NCBI GenBank assembly: GCA_900088475.1 | Contig: FLMG01003874.1 | Coordinates: 54,648 to 101,966, forward strand | Origin: Hyphochytrium catenoides | Taxonomy: Eukaryota; Sar; Hyphochytriomycetes; Hyphochytriales; Hyphochytriaceae | DNA length: 47,319 nt | Reading direction: 5' to 3' | Part shown: piece by piece, positions 22,941 through 32,909 of the stretch | How the letters are laid out: the number at the start of each line of letters is the position of its first letter | Position numbering within the stretch: position 1 is the first letter of the stretch | Translations under genes and position numbers: made by a program | Notes under the pieces: generated by a model | Database searches by the model: none | Told to the model about the DNA's origin: nothing | Seen by the model: the letters and a program-made list of their open reading frames with translations, nothing else

Positions 22941-23898
22941 GACTAGTGCATTTGATTGTCGGCTAGCCATATCTGTCTGCTCAATCCCTGACAAGAGAGA
23001 AATATAAAGTTGCATAAGATTCTGAACAATGAGGCCGAAGGGCAGTCTGTCTTGCCCCAAGTCCCATCGTGGTCCTCTTGGTCTTGGTGACTCTCTGTAG
23101 TTGTTAGTTGACCCCTGCTAAGTTGGCCTTGCATGCCTGTCCCATCTCGGGGACCCGTAAGATATAGGCTTCCAGGCAACCGCTTAGACTCTTGATGTCC
23201 CATCTTATCTACCATGGTCCTAAGGACCATGGCCTCTCAAACAGCGGTACTGCCCCTAATGACGTTAGACGCCTCGCTGCGTCAGCTTCGATTGCCGGCT
23301 GGCTCGCTCATGGTAGTACCACCTCCTGCTTCTTCACAAACATTGCAGCTTTCTCTCCCATTTATTATCACTCTGCTCTATCCCTCCATTCAATTTGTCT
23401 TGCTTTTGTCGATACATGAGAAGGTTGCTGTCCTTCCACGTTCCTATGATGTCTCCTCGTGCATGTCTCTCAAAGAGTCACCATCATTCTTGCATCACCT
23501 AAGGATACTGTCCCAATAGGACAACCGCCATGGCCGCCCTTACTTCGAGCAAAAGAATGCCCTTCTTCCTATATCGCTTTGCAAGGCCCCTACTAGCAAC
23601 CTTATTGATGCATGTACCATCGTCCACCTAGCTCCAAGCCTTCGTTCCTCCTTGCTTCGATCCTCCTTTCCTTCAACCACGGAGGAGGAGTTGTCAATCT
23701 AGTAATGATGATTGGGGTAGGAGAGGGGGGTCGGGGGGGGGGCGTCAGCGTCGTGTATATGTCACGGGTGCGCCACCCCTATAAACGTTAGTGTATATCC
23801 CCACTCTGTCTCTCGGTGTCCTTTTGGAACTGTAACGCCCTTGCCCTACCACCTCACTCAACCCTTCACCAACACTCAGGAAGGGGACGGTCAACGTC
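22941..23898. other. Intergenic, G-rich run present
   Basis: About 960 bases between two same-strand genes with no supported coding region. Contains a strongly G-rich run near 23714-23742 upstream of the cilium gene. Confidence 0.4.
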
Positions 23899-26800
23899 AT
23901 GGATGGGCCTGAACTCTACTCGCTGGCCGCTGGCCGCACGGTGCTAGGCTGCCGAGCCACCACGATCACCGGCACCAGCTACTGCGGTGAGAAGCTCTGC
24001 GTTGCGTCGTGCACAAGTGTAGCGGCCTCTGCTACTTACTGATGACCTTTGTCGTTTACTACGGCCATGTAATGATGGTGATGAGATTCTTCTGTTGTCA
24101 GGCACTTCTTATAGTAGACAACAGAAAGTAATATGTTGCTAAGCGCGAAGAGTTCAGTATCCTCATCCAGCTCCAAGGCTGCTGTCAATGCCAAGTTGAT
24201 GGTGTCGGCGGCTGACAGCAGCTCCCCCGTGGGCAAAGAGAAAGAAGATGGTGAGGGAGCTCTCTCTCATTCGGCTTACCCTAATCTGTTAAAAGACGGC
24301 TCACCGCGCCGTCTTGCCCTCTATCTTCTTCTTTTGAAATTGAATGCTGCTAATTTGCTTCTTCTTGTCTGTCTTTCTTCAGACGATGATGCAAGTGCTA
24401 TGGACCTTGCGGAGGACAGTGGAGAAGGGGTTCTCTCCGCAGCTTCGTCCTCATCTTCCCCGACCTTAGAGATAGAAGACGCAAAGTAAGGGTTCTAGCT
24501 AGCGCTATTAGGTTGGCAGCCCAGAGGAGCGCATCCCACTGCTGCCAAAGACAACTGCTACTCTTGTGCGAAACTGAGCGCTGCCTTCTTTCTTCTCCGA
24601 TCCTCCGCCCAAACCCAATCTGTGCTACTTCTAGTTGCATCTTAAGGAAGATTGAGGAGGAGAACAAGACGCTTAAGCATGAGTTATCTGTTGAGTCCAA
24701 GGCTGGGCGATCTCTGTACGGCAAGGGTGCTACCAAGTGCGTAACTTATTGTTGATGATCTCTTCTATTATCATAAGCTCTCGGCAGATCGCTAACTCCA
24801 CAAGAATGATCTTTGAAATATTATTGGCAGAGAGATGGACGGCGCGCAGAAGCAGATTGAGTCATACGTAAAGAAGATTGAGAGGGAAAAGATCCGTCGA
24901 TTGGAGCTGGACTCCCAACTAGAACTTCTTGGCCGCCGCTTAGAGGAAAAAAGAAAGGAAGCGGTACAAACTTCCAAAACCAGAGTCCTCCAGGCTGTCC
25001 GCCACGGCGCTAAGGTCACAGAGGTACGCATATTGAGCCTACTTGTGTCATATTAGTTAGGCTGAATGTAATAACGCCCTCATGGCCCCGTGTCTCTCTG
25101 TGTAGAAAAAGCTGGAGCATGCAATCACCAAGCACAATGAGATGATCGCTTTCAATAAGAATTTGAAGGACAAAGTTGGAGCACTAAGACGAGAGAGAGT
25201 AGTGCTGGACGCTGTCTACAAGCAGTTAGAGATCGACATCCTCGAGACGAGAATGAGACTGGAGAGCGCCCAAGATAAGCTCAAGTAAGTCTCTCCTCAG
25301 GAGCAAAAGAACCCGATTGGCTTGCCAGTAAGAATGGAGGTGAGAACGCGTCTAACTAGCATAGCTAACGAAGCACTTGCACCCTGTCTGCTGGTTATAT
25401 AGGCTAATTGAACAGAACAATGAGCTCATACAACAAAGCATCACTGAGCTCAAGACGATAGCAGAGCAGCAAGAGAAGACATTTAAGGTGACATCTCAAA
25501 CTTTTTGTTATTGCTCGAGCGAGATCTCCCATACTTATCAATTGCTCTTGATATAGAACGAATGCGGGGAGCTCACCCAGAGCATTGAGCACGATAGGGA
25601 CCAGCAGGCCGTGAAGGCTGCAGCGCTGATGGAAGAGCAGCGCACGAGGAATGAGGGTAAAAAAGCTGATGAGCAGGTGGCGGTCAGCTCCACGGAAGAT
25701 CCGACACAGCAAAAGAAGCAGGTCATCAGCCATCTTTCAGCAAAATACGTGCACTGATGTGATGATGACACTCTGAGTCTTGCATGTCTCTATTCCCTCT
25801 CATTCCACTTCCTTCCGCGTAGATCTTGAGGTATAAGTGGCAACACGTCGAAAACGAGACCACTGTCGAACTCACTCGCGAAAAGATTGCTAAATATGAA
25901 GAGGCCTTTGCAAAGATCCGGGCCATAACAGGCGTCAGTGACATTGCTGCCATTGTTGACCAGGTGCCTGATCTCCTGCCTGTGAGAATATAGTGCTATT
26001 TCTCTTCCAGAAACTAACGATTCGTGCCACCTCCCATCCAACAGTTTATAGAGGAAGAGTCAAAAAATTTCTCGCTGGTCACTCATATTGCCGAGCTCAG
26101 CAATGAGAGTCGACGTTTGAAGTCTCAGGTACACAACCTTTGGCCCTTACGCATGCTACGGCGCTGACTCATGCCTCGAACTTGCATTCAGATCGAGAAG
26201 GTGAAGACAGAAGTCGAGGAATTGCGTCAACCATCCGCTTCCTCTACCGAGAAGACACCTCCCAAGCTAAGTCAAAGCTTCAAGAAGGGCAAGAAAGGCT
26301 TAGATGTTCACACAACCATTCAGGAACAGGCGGCGAGCATAGCCGAGAAGAACAATCTTATGCAGCAACTCGTGTCCTCTATACATCGCATTGCCACTCA
26401 CATCGGAGCGGAAGAAACTGTTGCTGATCTTGGGGCCTTCGGGGGGCTGGGCGGTCAAGTCACTGAGAGCAACGTCCTCGAGTGGCTCAGTGTAGTGGAA
26501 AAGAAAACTGCAGAACTCCTGCTAAGAAAGGCCCAAGGAGACAAGGAGTCGTCCAAGTACTTCGATCGGAATCTCGAGATGAGGGGCGTCGTCCATTCTG
26601 AGACGCTAATCGGCCAGGGTAAGATGTCTCTCAGCTTCTAAATGGTATTCCACGCTAATGTGCACAATCTGCCTTAGGACCCTCCCACCTGCACGGTGAG
26701 CATGTCAGACTGGCAATTCAACCACCATCATTGGATGAGAATTTGCTTGAGGACCCTACTGGCGACTACAGTGCCATTGACCGACCGCTTTCTCGGGAGG

Positions 26801-26997
26801 AGTTAGCCAAGAGCACGGCCAGAAGGCTGAAGCAAGCAGCAGCAGGAAAGCGACCTCCTGCCAAAGCCACGGCTAAGACGCCGCAAAGGACGATGAGACA
26901 GAGTTCTGTACCAGCCATTGCGGAGGATTCGGAAAGTGATGATGGGTTGCCTGAGAGTTCAACAGAGAATAATCCTCCTGCCGGCGCTAGCTTATAA
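23899..26997 (+). CDS. Outer dynein arm docking complex coiled-coil protein (ODA1/DC2, CCDC114/CCDC63-like; 12 exons)
   Basis: Long coiled-coil protein that anchors outer dynein arms to axonemal doublet microtubules. Exons 23899-23986, 24125-24250, 24383-24485, 24647-24736, 24831-25023, 25106-25284, 25403-25487, 25557-25721, 25823-25963, 26045-26128, 26192-26618 and 26678-26997 keep frame and give about 666 residues. From exon 3 to exon 10 the protein is almost continuous heptad sequence. The diagnostic block is in exons 8-10: KYEEAFAKIRAITGVSD, then FIEEESKNFSLVTHIAELSN, matching the conserved EAFxxIKxATGVSD...F..QE..NF.LFNYVNELN region of this family. The first exon is the least certain; ATG 24133 is the alternative start. 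Introns here are longer (up to 161 nt) than in neighbours. The presence of this gene implies a motile flagellated stage. Confidence 0.87.
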
Positions 26998-27098
26998 ACC
27001 TTTCCGTCGGACTCTGACGTGGTAGAAGCAATTAGTGATGTTGGTACTTCAGTAACAGGATTTTTTTAGCTTTTGGTATGCACATCGCCCTTAGCTCC

Positions 27099-30000
27099 CT
27101 AGAGGGCTTGGCTTCCGGGATGAGCGCTTAGCCTTCTTAGATGTAGGGCTCCTTCCTTGGCCGTCCACTCTTGGATGATGGGCTTCGCATACTCATAACC
27201 CACCTGGATTGGAAGGAGACATTAGCTCTTTCAGAACCAGCCTTAGGGCTTCCACTTTCTACTTACTGCTACGATCTCATCAAACTTGTCAAACTCCAGT
27301 GTATCGAAGTCTTGAATAGGGGGGTTTAGGTAAAGATCAACACTTTTTTTCACTTCGCTGCGGCAGAGGTCAGTATAACGGCATATGGCGATGGGATCTC
27401 GTAGAGCGGGAGAACGTACATTAGCTGCCTCTCTGCTGACACAAAGACCAAGGTCTGCGACACGTCGCCCATAGACGGGACTCTCAGCGTTTTGCTAAAT
27501 GGATTCAGCTTGTTGAAAAGCAGCCACCAGCCAGATAGTCTTCAAAAAGATACTTAGCTCTTCAGAAGCGTGGAGCGGACTAGGCTATACTTACGAAGTT
27601 CCATAGTCGTAGTAATCCCGTAGGGGCTGTCTGCCCACGTCTACAGCAATGACACTTCTAACTCCAAGCCCCATCATGACATCTCCTACGAGGAAAGACG
27701 TCAACATCCAATTGCATTTAGATCTAGATCCTTCAGATGGTACCTGGGAGGTTATTTAGGTATCCCCCATCCACCAGAACAGATCCATTATCCGTTATCG
27801 GAGGTAGATAACCCTAGCAACAAAAATCAGTGCTTACGGAACAAGCGCTCCACCCGAGGAGCCTGACCTGCAGCGACATGGATGCTCGAACGTACTTCCA
27901 GAGCGGCCCCTTACGATGGACTGCGAGGTGGCTGGAAGCAATGTCCGTGCTCACACAGAAATAGTTGAGCAACAGATCCTGGATGCGCACCTCTCCGAAC
28001 GTGTGAATGAGTCCTTGATTGAACCTGTTACAACTCAGTCATTCGCTTGCCTCCATATGATTTTTTCTTTCTGTCAGGACGAACCTTGACCCATTGAAGA
28101 ATGACGTTATAGGGAGCGTGAGGTCCAGCAACTTTTCCAAAGTACTGCCCAACTTTTTACTGAGGTTTCTTGCCTTCTTTACTAACGTAGGATAGTCGTC
28201 TGGATACATTGCATACAAGCCTCCCACAAAAGCCCCACAACTTTACACTCAGAGTCAATTTGCGCGTGTAGTAACCTGGGAGATAGTGGGTAACCTCCTT
28301 ACCTTGTCCCGCCCACGATATCGATGGGCACTCCGCACTCCTCCAGAGCTCTAATAACGCCAATGTGAGCAAGGCCGCGAGCTCCTCCTCCCCCTACGAA
28401 ACTCCAACTTCAGTTATGTGTCGCTCTTTGTCTGCAATCAAGGTTTATACCTAGCACGAGGCCAATAGAAGTGCCTGTAATTCGTCTCATGAGGCGGCCG
28501 ATGTCATCCAGATGGTCATGAAAGGGGGCGCGGACGTTATGGAACCCTCTTTCAGGTTCAGGCGTTAATCAGGCATCCTGAGCTGATGGGGAAGAAGCTT
28601 ACCTCAACCAACGTCTCTGCTCGTAGAATTCGCTGATTGGATCACTGGGAACCCTGGGGTCAGTGAACAGATGACCCCAGTCTCTACTAACGTAACGCTG
28701 GTAGTTATGCGAGTCGTGTATGCTAACCACTTCAATTCTCGGCTGGAGAAAGGAAGACATTGAGATTCGTGCTAATGCGTCCGGGCAAGATAGGTAGAAG
28801 ACTCACGAACCTGCCGGCTGCCAAAAGCTTGAATTAGCAGACGCTCCACTGACTTTGGCAGGAAAGGCTTCTTGTTTGCCTAACGATGGAGCTTTGAGAA
28901 GCGCATGATCAAAATAGTTCTCTACTAAGGTACCTCGCATAAGATGAGAATGGCATCTGCCTGACGCACACAAAGTCTCGACCATTCGGAGTCTTTGTAC
29001 TCAGCTTCAAAAATTACGAGCCGATGAGCTTCCTCCACCTCCGAGAGAAGATTACTCAGATGAAGCTCCTGAAGTAGTTCCTTTCCTCGGCTGCAGGAGC
29101 TCCGTTAGCCACTGCACTTCCTCCGCCCACTCGGCGTTAGCAGAAGTGTCACTCACGTTGCTCTTCGATGAACAATAGGTCCAAACTTCTGCCGCGCGAA
29201 TTTGGCGTCAATGTGAATCGCAGAAGACACCTGCAGGATGCACTGCAGCAATTGATAGGCGAAAACCGAGGCTTGAACCGTTGGAGTGGCCGGAATTACC
29301 GCAATCGTTGCCTGAAGCGTGTCGGCTGTTAGAATCTGGAGCAAACACTCATTAACGAAGTATCTGCAGCTCGCTTACAATCTGGGGGGTCGCAATGCCG
29401 TTGGTATTGCCTTGGTTTTTGGGGTCTATCCTACTCATCTGAGCCACCATCCGCCCAAAGTGCAAGAGTACCTAAGGAGATAAGAGATACATAGTCTCAG
29501 TCTCTTGAAATATTAACGCGAGCTGTTAGGCATTTGAAACTGGCGCTTCAAACCTTGGGGTATCGACTGGCGATGATGTCGAAGACAAGCTTTGGCACCT
29601 GGGCCAGTTCGCTGTCTCGGACGGCAAAGAAAGTCTCATCAAAAGCTTCATCATTGATCATCTCCAAGGCCCCCACTATTTCACCTCGCAGAAAGTCTTT
29701 GGTAGTGATAGACGGCTCTCCAGGCTGGAAGACGGTGAGCGCTCAGCCGGGGTGGCAAGCTTAAAAAGAACGTAAGACGATGCACCTTATCCACCGCCCG
29801 GATTCTACCGCTAAGAACGATAAATGACGCGTGGGGCCGCTGCCCCTTTTCTACTAGCGTTTCCCCGGCCTAAGGTGAGGAGTGTGCGGCACCCTTAGGC
29901 ATATCTTGGTAATAGGCGAAGTCGACAGAAGCTTACCTTAAGGTGGATCCACTCCATCCCGAGATCAAGCTGGTAGACTAGGTCAGAAAAGCTGTCCAGA

Positions 30001-31997
30001 ATCTTCGAGCAAACCCTAGGTTGTCGAAAGTTAGCCGGTATCCTAGGTAGGGATTGCATGGAAAATGATGGCACCTAAGTAGAATTCGAGGATCGGTGGA
30101 CATGCTCATGAATGCTCCCCGCGGCAACTTTGCAATGGTTGTCTGCTCTGAAGCCACCAGCTGCCAGGCGCGAAAGTTACCAGATGTCGGAAATGGTCGC
30201 GGCAACTCACTTACCCCTCGAGAGCTAGTGCTTCCAGTGAATAAGTTAAGAGGGTCCACAAGCTGGCCAGAAGAATAGGAACTTCTTAAATGCTGTGCTA
30301 CACTTTAAGACTTACGTGAGAGCTCCTGTCGCAGTAGTTGCCCTCGGGATGCTCACTTACCGCTTCGGTGTCGCGACTTCTCCTTGCAATATGAATACCA
30401 TATCAAGTTTGCTATGCGGTAGCTGTAAGGCCTCTCCAGCATCCATATTCTATATAACATGCAGTAAGTGATACGATATCACCCCGAGCTCCCTTCGTTC
30501 TTTTAGGCCAAACCTTAATTTCTATGTTTCTGAAGACTGTGTCAGCGAGCTCGGAGGTTCTGGGCAGTCCAAACCAGTCCAGAATCAGCTCCGCCGCCCT
30601 CTTCTTGGCTGTTGGGCTGGAAATATCGGGTGCCGCTAGTAGCTCTTGTACGTCTGAAGGGCTTAGATCTGGAGCTGCACAGGACTCGGAGCGAATGTGG
30701 TCCCTCTGACTGTGCTGTCAGTGGACTGTGTTTACTTTTTCGAGATCAGACACCTACCAGGCCAAAAAAGACTGCCAAGGTTCCAAGAGTGACCCTCTGC
30801 AACCTGGTTAATATAGTCTGCGCCAGTCTCATACTGTCACTGGGATGCTTTAATATCATCATCTTGAACACCGCCGGGGGTATCATTGCTAGAGGATATC
30901 AGACGCTGTCAAGTCCGTGTGATGGCCACCTGAGACGTTATAGAGTGGGCATTGCCTTTTCCTGACCTACATATGTCTTGCCGATGGCTTTAGCTGACAT
31001 GCTGGACGTGACTTTGGATTTGTACTTCGGCTTCTCGGAGAAGGCGTCAACACTACACGCCAAGACCGTGAGGAGAGATGTGAATGCTTCTCCCTACAGC
31101 CACTGTCAGCGATGGCACTTAGATGCAATAGTAAGAGATGACAACGGACCTTTCCCATCCTCCACACTAGTCGATCATGGTGACCAGCCAGCTTAAGATG
31201 GATCTCCCCTTCTAGTGACCCACTAAGAATGATGAAGATCGTCCCGTCAGACTCTCCTTCTTTAAATAATGCCTCATCGTCCTCCAGGTTCTTAATGGTT
31301 ATGAGCCTGTATCAAACGTAAGTTGGTTCCACATTTATGCACGAAAACTAAAGTCTCACCCTAGCATATCCTCAAAGAATGTCGCATTGATGTAGGAGAT
31401 TAGCTTCACCTAGAGGGATTGAATGTAAGCATGTGAGAGACGATGGAAGGGGTCTTATCGGGAGCGAAGATGTGGGAAACAATCCTACTTTGGGAAGGTT
31501 CTCTCTCAACCACTGTCTCCATTCCTCCGTCAGTTCCCCTGTAGACGTGGGATGGTGTTCCAAATCCGCCTCTTGTCGAGGAAGCAACTTTTCTGAGAAG
31601 GACAGGCAAGAGTCAGACTTGATGGGTACGCTTTGGTCAAGGGAGAGACTAAAAAAGGAATGCCATCAACCTTGGCCTTCAGTAGCCGCACTCTCATCAA
31701 AGAGAAGGCTCAAGTCAGGATCGCTGTGTCGTCGAAGAAGAGCATGATGATCAACTCCTGGTTCTTCTGTCTTTTTAGCAGACTTATCAGCCTTCTTCCG
31801 CGGTCGCACTTGTCGGGATGCAATCCATAGGTATAGCGCTACAGAGTAGATAGTGCCACTTTAGCCGGCGACGGCTTGCCTCATATATCGAAGGGCCGGA
31901 AGTAGACTACAGCGCAGATGAGCCTACCTATGGTTAGCACTACCGCGACACCAGCACCTTGCGCGAGACCCAATAGAATGCTGATAGAAATCGCCAT
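27099..31997 (-). CDS. Neuropathy-target-esterase-like patatin phospholipase with cyclic-nucleotide-binding domains (20 or more exons)
   Basis: NTE/PNPLA6-7/yeast NTE1 family lysophospholipase, which deacylates phosphatidylcholine at the ER to glycerophosphocholine and fatty acids. The start is ATG 31995-31997. Exons 31928-31997 and 31671-31838 build one N-terminal membrane helix followed by a basic stretch. Three cNMP-binding-like domains follow: [20 protein letters not shown] near 31150-31290, MVFILQGEV near 30361-30449, and [20 protein letters not shown] at 29786-29869. The patatin domain has the oxyanion loop [13 protein letters not shown] (about 28380), nucleophile motif GTSCG split by an intron (about 28290), [26 protein letters not shown], and the catalytic Asp in [11 protein letters not shown] (about 27750). 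[13 protein letters not shown] and [10 protein letters not shown] close the match. The stop is at 27099. Its 3' end faces the ODA gene across about 100 bases. The second cNMP domain looks degenerate. Most exon boundaries between 27099 and 29786 are approximate. Confidence 0.9.
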
Positions 31998-32909
31998 TGG
32001 CTCATGAGCACCCTAAGGAGGTCTTTGGAGTGTAAGGGAGGCAGCACGTTCCCGTTCTGCTAAAAGGCAAGGGAGATCTTGAACCTGCCAAAGCCTATGT
32101 TCCATGGACAACGTATCAAAGACTGCAATCGTGAGGTCCCAGGGAGCTTCATCCTCTACCTACCACGATGAACAGAAGTGCTGCTTGTGCATCTGGTGAG
32201 CCTCTGTTGCCTATCGCCTATGGAGTCGACTTCATCATTCGTCGCAACTGAGAGAGGGCAGCAAGCAGCAAGCCCAAGACGGCAGGCAGCAGCTCCCACA
32301 GACTCAGATACTGAGGAATATTCACCTCATTACTCGTACAAAGTCTCTTGGTCTAGAGATCCAGTTGAAGAAACGAATGTACCGGCGATCCAGCAATCCC
32401 CTCCGACTCCTGCTACCTATACCAGGACTCCTCCTGGAGCAGTGAATCCTGATGTATTTTGGTTTCCTGTTCGCATTGGTCTGGCCCAAGATTCTGGCTC
32501 TCTGGTTCTCATATTACTACGCCAAAACCGCTTCAGCAATTATTATGGCCTCACACCTACCAAGCCGGCCCTATTGCTACGGTTCGAACTACTGCCAATG
32601 CCCCGTCTTGATCGTCCGTGTAGGGTTTGTAACGACCGCAGAGAAAGTGCAGAAGATGCGCAGGAGGTACAGTCCCGTGTTTATATTCCTAGAGAAGTGA
32701 AGCTTGTGCAGCTTCCCAGCACCCTTCTAGGGACTGCACGTTCCTCTAGTCATGACGGTACTAGCTGCTGGTTCACACTCGCGATAAGTCATTTCTGGGC
32801 CTTCTCAATGGCAAGGCAGTAGCCATGAAGTTTAGTACACTATGCTAAGCTGAGCTCTGAACGACGTGTGTGGGCTGACTCTACTCAAGCAGTGATTGCT
32901 CGATTAATT
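31998..32909. promoter_or_regulatory. Divergent intergenic region between NTE-like and GPCPD-like genes
   Basis: About 910 bases separate the two start codons, so both promoters must lie here unless another gene intervenes. A frame open from about 32210 to 32822 reads as a low-complexity Pro/Ser/Thr-rich peptide, and an ATG at 32105 opens a short frame with a splice donor at 32196. Neither resembles a known family, and frames compete, so I do not call a gene with confidence. Confidence 0.35.
32105..32822 (+). other. Possible small unidentified gene or 5' leader exons
   Basis: ATG 32105 opens about 30 codons ending at a good donor (ctg|gtgagc, 32196). A longer open frame to 32822 follows, with low-complexity Ser/Pro/Gln composition at its start. 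In an overlapping frame a hydrophobic peptide with several Cys is also open (32452-32700). I could not join these into a consistent model. It could be a lineage-specific gene, upstream untranslated exons, or chance. Confidence 0.2.

Noticed and set aside
32452-32700. Cys-containing hydrophobic plus ORF
   Set aside because: It overlaps a longer open frame and cannot be joined to a convincing start or neighbour exon; kept only as part of the uncertain 32105-32822 entry.
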